Origin: Certhia americana
Taxonomy: Eukaryota; Chordata; Aves; Passeriformes; Certhiidae
DNA: 64,000 nt
Assembly (NCBI GenBank): GCA_018697195.1
Contig: CM031870.1
Location: 9,074,410 to 9,138,409, forward strand
Direction: 5' to 3'
Shown here: piece by piece, positions 50,965 through 64,000 of the stretch
Layout of the letters: every line of letters starts with the position of its first letter
Numbering within the stretch: the first letter of the stretch is position 1
Notes under the pieces: generated by a model
Told to the model about the DNA's origin: nothing
Database searches by the model: none
The model's input: only the letters and a program-made list of their open reading frames with translations
Program-made: the position numbers and the translations under genes

Positions 50965-53900
50965 ATATTGTAAATTAAAAAAAAATGTGTAAGTGACTTA
51001 TGTATGGTCCAACTTTACTAAATTATTTTGGACCAAATTAAACTCAAGTTCAAGCTTGAGGTACTTCTGTTACAAAGTTGGATACTGCACTTCTCAGTCA
51101 CTGCATGTATTACATGAAGAGTTTTATCCTAAGAAAATAATAAAAAAAAAATTATGCTACCTTTCTTTATGAGTCCCAGAGACTCTTTCTCTGCACTCAA
51201 AGAACTTTCTCTGCACAAACAATGGATTTTATGAGTTTCTACTGTGTGTGGTTTTTAAATCCCAGACGCTTTCAAGCCACCTTCATAAGCCCTCTCCTGG
51301 AGATATCTGGCTCACCAGCAATGTGCATATTTGGCAGATATACATAACCTTTAAAAAAAATCAACATTTAGTTTTTGGTTAGATGTCCTAATAAGTCTAA
51401 ATACAGCACAAGAGAAAACACTGTACTGGAATAAAACAAAAGAAAGATTTTGTTGAAACTTTAAAAAAAAATCTTGACTGTGAAATTAATGTTAAAATTT
51501 TCATTCAAGAAATAAAACTATGTGGATACAAAGACAGCATATGTGGAAGTTGAAATAAAAAATAAGTTGAAGCATTGTTTCTTTTTTTGCTATGCTCTGT
51601 CTTCTACACAAACTCAAAAGCAGAAATAATAAGTAGATTATTGAAACAAACAAACAAAAATCCAAATTCAACTTACTCCCATTTGTAATGCAGTCAGAGC
51701 ATTACAAATAAGTGGCCTGAACCTTAGAGTCCTGGCCTGTCTGTTAGGGAAGAGGGAATGCACTGGATATGAACATAAATTAGAATGTCTCACAACACTG
51801 ACTCCAGGCAACAGGATAAACCCATCTCTTTGTGCTTACATAATGTTTATCCTACACCAGGAAAATATTTGAAGAGTACTGTAGCAGGTACTAAATGTCA
51901 CTGGGAAGTATTTTTGTGTATTTATTCAAGGTATTTTAAAAACTTTGTGCTCTTTCCTACAAATATCAAGATGAAAAGGCTATGTTGTCCCACAGACCTC
52001 CATTCCTACACAAATACACAAATAGTATCCAAGAACACCTGGATTATGACTTTGAAGAACAGCTATTCTAATTGTTCTTTTACTTCATTTCCCCTGCCTC
52101 CTCCCAGTACTGCATTATTCCTGTGTAACATTCAAGTTGCATAAAAAACCCAAATTTTGTGTAGCAGTGTAACTGCCCAGGTTAAGTTTACAGTGAATAT
52201 TTATCTGCAGGACCTTGGGGACACTTTCAGTGCCTACTGTTGTGAAGACATCTCAAAAAGTAAAAATTTGTCCTTTTTTTTTGCCTAAGGCAACTGCTCA
52301 GAGCGAATTTCTCTAAAAAATTTCTTAGTAATTAACTTTCAAATTCACAAAGCCTTAGTATGTATCGTTCAAACTAATGTCCTCACAGAATGAACACACA
52401 TTTCTATCTTCATGCTCTGAGCTGGGAGTTTACAATACCAGGAAAAGCTGCATTTCAGGTATTTTCAGGACAAGAAGGTGGGGGGGGGGGCAGGGAGTGA
52501 GATAATTGCATAAACTAAGACTCTATAAAACAGCAATGTCCCTATGGATCAAATTGGAATCAAGAATAACAGAGTTTAATTAAATAACACAGTTCAGTTA
52601 AAACACTGTGGAGGCAGAGGGAAGGGACCAAGACACAAAAACATGGCATTTCACATATTTTCTGCAGACAGATTCTGGAAGGGTTTTAGAAAGAACAAAT
52701 GAGGCAGAATATCTTTAAGTGCATATGGTCATACTGGTCAACTGAAATTGAAGAAAACCATCATATCTGATTTTGTCAAATACTTTATAGTAGATGTAAA
52801 ACAATTTAATTCACCATGTACTGCTTTCATGGCAAAAAAATCACATAATGCCAAGTAATTAAGTACTAAATTAATTTAAGCAATGATTTTTTAAATATGC
52901 CATAATGCCTCCCATGAAAATAAAATATACTTATAGAGCTTAACTGAATTCAATCTCAGAGAAACATCAGATATGTAAATATCACTTCCATTTTACAGAT
53001 GGAGAAACCAGAGATGAAGAAGGGTTAAAGTGTGCTGCCCAACAGCACCCTAAATACTGGTAGCGAAACTGACGGTGACAAAAATCAGATTATCCAGTGC
53101 CATCCTACCAGGGAAAAAAATTATCTGTGTCATAAATAACAGAGCAGCTCAGAAGTGTTTCTCCACTTTGCCAACATTGTGGATAAATGTTGGCAGTGTA
53201 AACGTGTAGAATTTGGCGTGGAGCCTCTTTCCTTACAATGTGTCATTCATCCTCATTTTTAGCAATTCAGTGGCTGCTCCTTTTAGGTGACTACTAAAGG
53301 GAAGAATAACAGAACAAAACCAGACAACAGAACACATTTATATTATACTAATGAAACATAAGTAGAACGTCCTCTAGTAAGTTTGTAGTCTTAAATAAGC
53401 TCTACATTTACCAACAGATTAAGTGTTGGAGCCGTTCTAGCCCTGGGATCTATTGAAATTAATTTTTCTGGTTTGATTTTGTTGGAAAAATGTGAAATTT
53501 ATTGTGATATGATTATATAGTAAACTGAAAGAAATGCCAGTAGAATTGCCAGAGCAATTACTCTATCTAGAGCTAGCAAAGACAGGAAATACTGTACTGT
53601 TTCCCCTTACAATGATGAAAATTTTCACAGGTTTTCTGAAGAACCATTCTCAACAAAAAACTTTAACTGAATACAGTTCTAAATTCACATTTACATAACA
53701 CTTTTAACCTCTGCAGGTTGACTCAGCATTGAGTCTCCCAGCCATAGCTACTTACATAAGGTTCCAGAAATTAAGGGTTTCTGCCTTTTGAGAATAAGAT
53801 TATGTTGCAAGAATAAAAAGCACTGTGAAAATAAATAAGAACTCTCTTAAATTGTATCTTATTCTATACTAAGTTTGAAAATAGATTTGTGAACTGTTCT

Positions 53901-56900
53901 GGTTAAGTTGTATGCTGCTGTATAATCCTCAACAGAGCAGTGGAAGTACAAAAAAACTAAAAGTGAAGAAAAATTCATTATTCATACTTTTTATAAAATC
54001 TCAAGTAAGTACATATAAAAATAAAGATCAAAATGTTTGCAGATTCCCACCAACCACGAATTTCAGTGTTAAACTTGTGATAAACATCCCAGTTTAGAAT
54101 AGAGACAAATCACTCTATAAAGAATTGATTCAGTTTTTGACAAAAGATTTCTAGAGGCTTTTTAGCTTCCAAGTTCAGGATTCTGTAGAACAGAATATTC
54201 AGTAGCATGGATGGCATAAGAATTTGGCGTTGTACATGGGAACTCATGCAGCTGCTCAAACTCCAAGCCTTGCATTTGTAGCTCCCACACAACTCAGTGC
54301 TAAAAGGAAAAAAATCTTCCAGAGCATGAAAGGTGAGAGACAGTTGCAGCCACCTGAGAGAGCTGGATCACTGAAGCACATGAATTGGCATGTCCAAATA
54401 GGATTAAGTGCCAAGCAGTTTTACAGTGATTTAAACAGGGCTCAAACTTCAGGAAATGAAGGGGGAGTGGGAGACTGTGCTTTTGAATGTGGCATATTAT
54501 TATTTAATCACTAAGCCATTACCTTCTTCTAATGAAATATAAGTAAAGCACTCATGATTTTCAACTCAATTTTGTCCATTCTCCAGTTATTATTCTGTTT
54601 GGATATTTTTAATTTTATAAAGGCAGTTAAGGCCCTGCCTTGGTTTTATTATTAAGCAGATACTGTGTATCTATGATTATGGATGCTTTAACTTATTTAT
54701 ATTACCCATTTTTCCCATTTCAGTTTCCAGTACTAATTTCAGTTACCTAAAACCCACCCAGAGCATGGTAAAATGGACCCACCCAACCAGAGGGATCACT
54801 GGCACAGTTCAGATTTTCTCTCAGGATCTGATCAGGATCTGATCAGGACACTGATATCTATTCCACAGAAAAAAATCTGGAACAGTTAGTTTGTTATCTA
54901 CCATAATAACTCTGTACCGCTTATGCTAAAAGCTTTGAAAATTCAGTGAGATGTGGTTTCTTTCTAGTTTGGATGTGGATAGATCTTAGTAGGGCTCTCC
55001 TAATCTAAGGAGTAAACACTGATGTCTGGTAGGTCCAGAATAACAAAGCAAGAGCAGCAATGGAAAATATGTAAGTTACAAGTCCTGCAAATTTTTCTGA
55101 TCTACTATAAGTACTTGTGTTTACATCTCACTACAGTAAACATTTTTACTTTCTGTTTTTCTAGGTTAGACTACATTAAACTTGATAAGCAACTCATTTC
55201 TCCTTAGAGGAAACTTAAAAATCATCTGACCTTTTTGCCAGATTGAACTCTAAACCTATGTGAGATGCGAATACATTTCAGGGTTAAGATAAAAGGACAA
55301 ACCCCCAAGTTTCCTGTACATGAGTTAGCTGGCTAACTTACATGACTCAGAACATTAGACAAGAATCAGCTTCCTGCTGTTTTTTCCCCGAAGTTTCTCA
55401 GGACTGCTAGCAAATATACCTCCAGTCAGATCTATAGGCCAGAAAGAACACTTACTCTGTTCTGTTTCCCACAGTACTGAGATGCCAATGCTTGGCGTTA
55501 TTCTTCCTGTGCATATCATATACACATCTGCACTCATCACATACTCCCATCTAGAGTTAGACAGAACATTTTTGTACCTTATTTTTAGAATGTGCCTTGC
55601 AATACAACCAAAACCTCCCCAAACCAGGATGGAATAGAAATTGAATATTCTTTTCTAAGACTCCTCAAACATATCTTCTTGTAATAATGTCTTTCTCAGC
55701 AAAATCTGCTCACAGTCTCAGTAATTATCTATAAACTGAAAAACTAAGCAGAAAGCTGAAAAACGAAAAGTATATACAGAATCTTCCAGCTGTCTCAAAG
55801 AAATATACAGATAGTAAACCTACTAGGAATGCTTGATAAGAAAACATTTCTCACCTTTACAAACTAAAATTAAATTATTAAATGAAGTGCCAGGGATCTT
55901 CTTAAGAATTTAAAAAGAATAAAATAAAAGAATTTGGACAATACAAACCATTTCATTCATTTTCCTGCGTCTATTTGAATAAATGTTTGCTAAAAAGTAG
56001 GTTCTTGTAAAGGTCTGTGATATAAATTCATAGTACTGGCATTTAATAGAAGAGCTGTGCAAAGAAGTAGTAGTAACCTTAGAGCTTGGTACACTATTAA
56101 CACATGTTAAACAGTATGTCAATGACAATGAATTAGTTGTCCCTAATAAGGACAAGACACATAATATCTTCCCCAGTGTGAAACATCTGTATCTGTGGTC
56201 CAGCTGAGTGCTCAACACTTCCAGACAGTGTTGATAGAGTTTCATGCTATTCAACAAGACAGAAAAACAATTTTACCTTTTTTCACTCTAGTGCCACTTT
56301 GTCAAAGGGTATCCCTGCATGAAATCTTACCTGCACAAGACTATTCAGTTCTGTCTAAGAAAAATTACATGTGAAGACACAGAGAACAGTTCAACAACTA
56401 ATTAACTTCTCATATTTACTGATATCCTCTGTTCATTTTCTTTCAGCAGTAGGATTTTTTTGGTTTTGGGTTAGCTCTTCAGCCTCCAAGCAAAACTCTT
56501 GCTGTTTTCTGTAGCTTTTATCACGTTTTACAATGTTCAGTTCTCAGGTTGTTAGATGAGCTGTTTATCAGTGTCCCCAGCCTTCCTGCTTGCAGGAATC
56601 CCTTTGCAATGGTCGCAGCATGGCTGAACACAATCCTTGAAGTATGTTAAACAGTTTTTATCGTGCCAGATTATTCATTTTACCTTCCACTTCACATAAA
56701 TATTCTGCACATGGAAATATAGTGCTCTAGCCAAGAACACACAGAGATTACAGCGGTTGTCCAAGTCACACAACAGCCTGTGAGAGGTAAAGAGACTGCA
56801 ATTTCAAACACAGTGATAATTTCAGGTCTTGCAGAAAGAAACAACGTGAAACCTATTTGCCAAAATGTGTAATGGAACAATAAATACTGATTACAGTTCA

Positions 56901-59900
56901 CAAATCTACCTGAAACTGTGTGACTACATTTGAAATTGTACTCCATGTTCAAATCACAGCAGAATTTTTATCCCAATAATTTATTCCCAAATAGAAAGGT
57001 AAAATACACACAAACAAATCTCTATTCAACATTTTTCAGAGATTTTTTTAATGCCTTTATAAATGCTATGTTTATGTGTGTGCTTGTTTTTCAGAAATGT
57101 ACTCAAGAAATAAGAAAGTGTTTGCTTTATTTAACATAAGTGGGAATTTTGTATATAGAAATGGATGAGAATGTGATAGCCACCTTTAAATTTATTGTGC
57201 ATTACCTTAAACCTTTGAAATATGCTTGGGACAGAAAGCGGGGAAGTACCTTTATTTAAGAAACTAGAATTCAGAACTTATCACAATTCTTGTCTCATCT
57301 GAACTGCTGTAGAAACAAAGCAGAGAACTTTCCAAATTCCTCATATGAACTAAAAAAAACATCTACACTAGATTGAAAAGCATCTACTGACAAAAAATCT
57401 GTTTCACTAAAATACATGGGCCTGAGTGCCTGTTTAGGCAAGCCAGAATAAAAAAGTCTGTCTACTTTCTAAGATCCTGGGAGACATGCACAAAAGCTCC
57501 TAGCTCTTGCTCATCACACACATACCCTAAGATTAGGCATCATACACACAAAAAACTCCCAGACAAGGTCTCTTCAAATATGAGTTTGTACTTTCAGCAA
57601 GTCTTTGAAAATTGCCAGACTATACTGGGAATACTCTCAGAACACTGAAGCCTTTTTTTGCCATGAAAAATACTGCACTTTCCTCAGAAAGTGCTAGTTT
57701 TTACTGTTGCTTATTATACCTATTTCATATATTGAAGCACAATTTCAGATGCATGTCTTTTAGATTACTTCCATGGCAAAAAAACAACTCCACCTGCTAA
57801 CATTTGAGCACTACTACTATGGAAATATATTAAGCTGAGCATCATTCTATTCTTTAGTCTTCTTAGAAATCCAACAGTTTTATAGAATTTGTATAGCTGC
57901 TGCTGTAATTTTTTTCAGGATAAACTACAATAATGTAGATTTTAGTATGAGCTAGTACTCATATGGAAATTACTTACTGCTACTGTCATTGTGTTTCAAA
58001 ATATCTTTCAGAGTAGTTGTAAGGAAAAGAGGTATTTGCTAAAATTATCAGTCTAAAATATTTTCATATTTAGCTTGTATTTAGTCTAATTCTTCTAGAT
58101 CTTTCTTCAAAAAGCAAAAAGAAGGCATAAAAAGGCTAAAAGGTATTAAACAAGTGATTTTGCCACTTAATCTCCATTCTGCTTTAGACACATCCTCATC
58201 CCAAATTTCATGTTAGACATGAATTAAATGAACAATTAGATGTTAAATTTCTATCTTTGGACATGATTAAAACCAAAGGTATGAGTCTCAAAAATTCCTC
58301 TGTGCATAACTGCAAATATCCATTAGAAATTATTATTCAAATAAAATACAGTGATCTGTTCTATGAGAATGGAATATTAAACACTTCAAGCAACACCTCA
58401 TTTACCTCCTAAAATTTGCCAGTTCCCATTAACTTCTTCACAGACTCATCATTTGAATCTGTTTTAGTAAGAATTACTGTAAAACCCCAGGAGAGTATGG
58501 CACAACCCAGCAGAAAGGGTTATTAGGGTGAGGGAGTCCAGTAATACTGAGGGGAAATTCTCTGGCAAATCATGTCTTTGCAACACTGCATTATTCATTG
58601 AAGACAACATGCTCAGCACAGGAGCAAACAACTGAACTATTATTTCCACTTTCAGCAGTTCTACACCATTGTAGCAAGTTTCTAATGGTAACTGGCAGCC
58701 TCTCAACAGCACATCAAAAATTGGATAGCTGAAATTAAATCGAGCATATGAGAGAGTTGAAATGAAAGGCTGAAGTGTAGACCTTTTCTGAACAGAATGG
58801 AGGGTCAATTTTAAATTACTGTGGTATTGTTAGTAAACATGTATCAATTATTGATTGCAAATAAGGCAAGCAGCTTCCCCTAGTGCAAAAATTTTAAATG
58901 GTAGACACATGCATATGCTTGGAGCAGACTTATTTTTGAAGTAAAAAGCATCCTACAATTAAGTCACCTAATGTCTTATTAAAAAAAACAAACAAACAAA
59001 GAAACCCAAACCCCACCCCACTTCATGAGTATATACACAAACTAAAACATGCTCAGCCATCTTTAAACCTTCTAAGTTAAAAATCCCATTTGAAGGAAAT
59101 AATCAAAGTTATAATACTTATTTAGAATCAAATAAAATAGCCATTCTTAGTAATAGTGCAAAGCTTTTTGAGGCTTATAAAAGGAATCGGTAATTTCGAA
59201 AGATTTTTTTGAAGCAATCAGTTTTAATACAATTTCATTTTCTGTCATTTGATGGGTTGAAAACAGGACACAAATTAGGGTTCAGGTGGCTCAGCAGAGT
59301 CACAACCTCCAGACTTTCATGTTCAGACTACCAGCCCCATCATATTGTGTCACTCTGCTAATAAACCACATTTGCAAAACTTGCAGACTGTAGACTGCTC
59401 ATGTACAAATACAACTATCAGCTCTTTTAAGAAATTAATATAAGCACAGGAAATCTAGCTTTTCCCAGTTTGGCTGAATGTTTTCTGTAGTGCATTTCTG
59501 AATAGATGTGTTCCATACGAGTTTGTCTAGAGCTGGGACCAACATGTGATCTGCTATAGTGCTCATAGAAGCACATGGCTGCCAATAATTACTCTGATAG
59601 AAAGAAAATTATTTTTTTAATGAGCTTCCTGCATAACTGTTAAAGCAAAAAGAACATCCTAAATATGAATACATTGACCCTATCAAACTCAATCTAACCA
59701 ACCATCTATTTCTCCTTATCCAAAGAATGTGTGGCAATATATCTGTAAAGCACACATGGAGTGTTAGTTTAGTGCAAGTTTAAAGCTGTAACAGTACAAT
59801 ACAAACAAGCAAATGTTTTTTCCTTTACTAAATGTACTGTGGAGTAACTTGAGGAATCTTCTTCAATATAAACATCTGCTCAGCTGGCAGCAGTCTAAAC

Positions 59901-60839
59901 ACATTGGAAGCCAAGAACTTGATTGTCAGGAGTCTTCTTTATGGTCCGACACTGAATTACACAGAACATTTTTGTCTGCATTACATTTACTTTGATGTAA
60001 AGATAGTGAACACATCCAGATTACCAGACATTTTCTGGGCACCATGACAGATTTCAGAAGTTTAAAGAAAGAAAAGAATTACAACATTTGCATTTTCCCA
60101 CAATCACTAGAAGGTTTAGTTATCTCTCTCTTGGTTTTACCATTGGTTCCACAATAAAATTTAGGACTCCATCTAAATATCATCTAAATCATCTGAAGCT
60201 TTTAACTTTTTGCTCCAAACCATAAGCTCAAGTCTGAGACCAAGAACAGACCGTTGCACTCACAGCAATCTTAATTTCATGTAAGATTCATTCTATCTCT
60301 TACCTACCCCTTTTCAAACCCATGCTTTAGAGATACATTCTTCCCCCCTTAGTCTACACCAAACAATTATATCTATTTCTCATTTACCAGCAACATCCTA
60401 TATCCTCTGCTACAATCCTGGGCATTATGACTCATTAACACTTCTCGCCCATAAATATTTGAGAGGAATTTGAAAATTATTTCAAATACAGGTTCAGTGT
60501 GCTTTTTGAGGTAAACAATGAAGTACTCTATAACCACAGCTAAATTATCACTTTTAAGTCTCAGTTCCAGCCAAATAAGCCCATTCTCGTTCCTCTGCAG
60601 CGGCAGGGTTTCAGCTCACTTACCTCACTTGCTGCTGAGCCATTCCTCCCTCATTTTTCTCCACACCATTTCATCAGGTACTCCCATGTTCAGGCCTACA
60701 CTTCCAAGTGCCCTTTTTCCCAAACATTTCGCACAAAATTCCCTCAGTTTCTCAAGGCAATTCCTCAATTCCTTCAACGCCTACTTCCAGCACTTCTATG
60801 CATTGTTGCTTGCTGCTTCCTACACCCTCCTCAGCATCC
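50965..60839. other. AT-rich non-coding DNA, no gene recognised
   Basis: Nearly 10 kb without a recognisable gene. It contains a run of 11 G at 52,480-52,490 (interrupted only at its left edge), an 11-bp tandem repeat of 2.5 copies at 54,821-54,848, and an A/C-biased run at 58,981-59,020 that resembles the G/T islands on the opposite strand. Open frames (51,785-52,144 plus; 55,910-56,257 and 58,464-58,808 minus) have no known domain and no supporting splice structure. Confidence 0.45.
54821..54848. repeat. 11-bp tandem repeat, 2.5 copies
   Basis: TCAGGATCTGA is present twice in tandem, followed by its first six bases. Confidence 0.85.
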
Positions 60840-61180
60840 CCCCAGAGCCAGCCGTGAGGACCGGCCGCTCCCGAGCCTGCCCCAAGCAGGGACGCGGGGA
60901 CACACCGCCACAGCAAACCCGCTGCACGGCTGCGGTCAACGCTACCGAGGGCAAGGTGATGCGGGCTCCTTCAGACAGTCAGAGCCTGTGCTGGCCGCTG
61001 CAGCTCCCAGCCGCACACAGCCGGTGGGGACGGACAGGCGGCAGCCGTGCCGCCAGCGCCCGCGCCGCCCTGAGGGGAGCACCGGAGGGCGAGAGGCACC
61101 GGGACAACGCTCTCGGGCACACGGCGGAGGCTCGGGGCTGTCCGGTGCAGGGCCAGGAGATGGACTCGCCGATCCTAAGG
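60840..61180. promoter_or_regulatory. Isolated GC/CpG-rich patch, possible orphan CpG island
   Basis: About 340 bases of GC-rich sequence with many CpGs stand in otherwise AT-rich DNA. I see no LTR termini, TATA box or relationship to the two LTR families of this window. The longest open frame of the window (60,518-61,306 plus, 262 codons) and three overlapping frames on both strands run through it. This is what GC-rich composition produces, and none shows a domain I recognise. The frame's first ~100 codons lie in AT-rich DNA and are rich in Ser, Leu and Phe. Possible readings are an alternative promoter, an enhancer-type CpG patch, a decayed repeat, or an exon of an unknown gene. Confidence 0.45.
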
Positions 61181-64000
61181 ATATTGTATGATTCACTGAC
61201 TTCTGGAGTCAGTAACAGCACAAACCCCCGGCGACTACAAAACCCCAGAGCCATCATAACTAGTGATGACAGCTTTGCTTTCCCCAAACAAATTCGATGC
61301 ACATAATACATTACGAAATAAATGTGGATCTAATTTAAGCTACATTCTTTCCCTCCTAGAATTAATGATTTCATTTAAGGTGCAGTGAAGCGGACCAAAC
61401 CCCACACAACAGCGAGGTCTTGTGCAGGATGAGTGGGGTCAGTCCCTGCTTAGGACACCACTGGCTTTTTGACCTCTAACACTCATCCACCCAAATTTAG
61501 TGACAGAAATATTACAGCCCCATCCAGCAGAGTTTTATAGCTTACCTAGGCGTCAACTGGTAAAATCAAAGGCACATAAAGACTAGGGAATGCAAGAACA
61601 GTTTTCTTAAGCGGTACTAATTACTGATAGAAATCAGTAACATCCAGCTTCTCAAAATGACAACTGAGAGGAGGTGCACAGAAATAGTGGGTATAGCTGT
61701 TAACCTTTGTAGTGTAGGGAAGTATGTATGTAGCCTACTCTGAAGAAACAAGTTTTAAGGGATTGTATTGTAATGTAATTAAGACTTATATTTTCCCTGC
61801 ATATATGTAAGTATTGCTGTTCAAGAGTAAAGGAGATCCTAATGGCCTTGGGGTAGACACCAGGTGGATTCTCTGTGACAGAGTAGTGCCTCTGTATCTC
61901 TTGAGCAGCTAGTTTCTTGCCCCTTAACCTGTACTTCTGACAATCCCTTCAAATGCTTCTGTACCCTTTTGTCATCATGACCCAAGCTCTGTCCAAAATC
62001 ATGCTACGCCAGTTCTTTAGGATATACAGTTAATAACTCACTCCAACATTTGGATAGAATACCATGTGATTTACGTGAATCACCTCAAAGAAAGATGAAT
62101 AATCCATACAACCGTTATTAGGTGTTGCACATATTCTGAGAACTAAATTTACAATTGATTTGGATACTCAAGATGAAAGTGATTTAAGTATTTAGTCCTA
62201 AGGTCATGAGTCTTGAGGAAGAAAAGTCTCTGGATCCTTGAAAGCAGAAGAGTTCAGTTACTAATTTTCCCTTGCATCACTAATAGCAAATCTTCTTTCC
62301 CACATTTTAGTGTGAGAATGTGATAACAGAGCTGCTATTAAGCAATGTAATTATAGTACTTCTGGGAGTATTCTAAGGTTAGAAATGCAACATTTCACAC
62401 CTAATATCTTGAAATTATTTTTCCCTTTGCAATGCAAGTTCACAATCATTTAAAAACTCATGAATTTTGACATACCTTCAAATAGGTTATTCCATGTTTA
62501 AGTGACAGTGGTTCCCACTCTAGTGTAAATATAATATGATGAAGCCTTCTTAATATTCCACTCTTCCACAGAAATGGTTCTGAACTTGCTGATTTGAAGA
62601 AGTCTTTTGTTTTCAGCCCTCCAAGGGAAACACATAGCAATTTAAATCTTATGACAATAGGCTTGCTTTTCTTGGTTACATTTCACAAATATCTTGAAAA
62701 TAGTCCATGGAACAAAAGGGTTTGCTACTCACAGGATGACAAAAAAATCATTATATTAGGAAGAAAGAAAAAAAAAAAAAAAAAAAAAAGAAGACTTCAC
62801 TCAAACCATTTCAGATGCTAATAAAAAAACCCAAACCAGTTCCTAAGAAAATGTCTTTAATTTTCATGTTATGGAAATACATATTTTGGTTTTATTTCCA
62901 TGATACAAAAATTTAAATATCAAACATTTTCTGAAATCTACCAATGCAGATCCTTTTTTTAACAAATAATGAGCTGGTGTAGTTAGCAGGTTTATCACAG
63001 GTACCAAAAAACATTTCTTACAAAATCAGAATTTAGAAGTGGAAACAACCGATGTGAAAACAAAGAAAAACTACCTCCAGGAAATTAATGTTTGAGAAAC
63101 TTTTAAGTTACAGTTTTTTGAAAGGGTAAGGTATGTGTAAGGCTGGTATTTAGATGAACATCACCTGCACTGGGGGTGGTAGTAGAGAATAGAAATTCAG
63201 AAAATGTTCCCGGATAAAGTAACAGGTAGAAAGCAGTATGTGAAACTGCAGTTCTACATATTTCTAGAATGCTGACAGCATACTAATGCTGCCTGAAAAA
63301 ATAGCTAAATATTAGGAGAGCTGTGGTAACTTCCCAAGCAAAGGAAGCAGCCTAGCACAAAATCACAGCGTGCCAGTTCTTGTACAGTTCATAGCCAGCA
63401 TGCCAAAGGTGGTGACCAAAGGACATTGAGTCTTGCTTCTTAAACCTAACATCAGTTACAATAGCAAGGATTTCACTGGATCAACAACAAGTCATATACT
63501 AGGTGGTATACACACGATTAAAATTTACAGTGATTGTTCAAGAAACAGTTTAAAATAATTAAACTGATTTTCAGGACACATACTGCTTTGTTAACACCAC
63601 TTTATTTAAATAAAGTATGGCTTCCAAGAGGTGTATCTCTCAACTGCTTTCAAATCAAGTCCACTTGTTAAGGCAGTTGTTTCCTACCATGTTTCAGGGA
63701 CCTCAAAAATTCCAGTGGAACCAGTTGTGAGGCTTCCTAGAAGACAGAACCATGGAATAAAAATTAAATGAAAATTTCTTTTTGTTTTTGTTCTTTCAGA
63801 GGATATTAACACATATTTTTCCTATAGAGGGGGGCTCTAGATATATTATTGGCAAGTCAATATTTACAAAGAGAAACTGAGAGACTGCTTATGAATAGGT
63901 ACTTTAAAAAAAAAAAAAAGGTAAAAAAAAAAGGTTAATTTCAGGTTTCTTAGATAAATGGTAAATACTGTATTTTTAACCCTAGCAATTAGATAATTTT
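61181..64000. other. AT-rich non-coding DNA, no gene recognised
   Basis: About 2.8 kb to the window end. It has an A22 run at 62,768-62,789, an A-rich run near 63,906-63,930 and the small inverted repeat ACTGACT/AGTCAGT around 61,195-61,215. No gene or known repeat end is visible. Confidence 0.45.

Noticed and set aside
58464..58808. 114-codon minus-strand frame
   Set aside because: No known domain, no splice or promoter context, and AT-rich surroundings.
60518..61306. 262-codon plus-strand open frame as a gene
   Set aside because: No recognisable domain. Its second half lies in GC-rich DNA with overlapping open frames on both strands, and its first half has the Ser/Leu/Phe-rich look of chance translation.
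1..64000. CRISPR arrays, bacterial operons, phage or plasmid features, tRNA or rRNA genes
   Set aside because: None seen. The composition, CpG island, CR1 and LTR content indicate vertebrate nuclear DNA.

Overview
This is a stretch of vertebrate nuclear DNA, most likely from a bird and probably a songbird. It is AT-rich and almost gene-free. It carries 3'-end fragments of CR1 retrotransposons (the dominant avian LINE), four solo LTRs whose ends and 5-bp flanks fit avian class III (ERVL-like) endogenous retroviruses, and a decayed ERVL-type pol remnant. No bacterial, plasmid or phage feature was seen, and no protein-coding gene could be recognised with confidence. The host assignment rests on recognising the repeat families from general knowledge, not on a database search.

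Layout. Positions 1-440 are a dense CpG island, most likely the promoter or first exon of a gene; its direction cannot be decided from this window. From 441 to about 11,550 the sequence is AT-rich and unremarkable. A GC-richer block of unknown identity lies at 11,560-12,300. A minus-strand ERVL-type pol remnant (RT thumb/connection, RNase H, integrase) spans about 13,540-15,545. Just beyond it is a long inverted repeat, with arms at 15,879-16,010 and 16,440-16,557 that are about 95% identical. Two adjacent perfect hairpins lie at 17,332-17,385.

Four solo LTRs fall into two families. Family 1 has copies at 22,015-23,614 and 49,573-50,964, both minus, with TGTCATGG-type ends. Family 2 has copies at 24,156-24,900 (plus) and 42,747-43,497 (minus), with TGTCTTGG/CCAAGACA-type ends. 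CR1 fragments are at about 30,716-30,860 and 48,338-48,468. A polypyrimidine tract of about 509 bp occupies 36,401-36,909 and a GAT microsatellite 37,406-37,439. A second, isolated GC/CpG-rich patch sits at 60,840-61,180.

The rest is AT-rich intergenic or intronic DNA with simple repeats and small tandem duplications. It may be the first intron or flank of the gene that begins at the 1-440 CpG island, but nothing here proves that. The open reading frames in the window (up to 262 codons) match no family I recognise and are best treated as chance. I found no convincing new biological system. The feature most worth a second look is the inverted repeat at 15,879-16,557.
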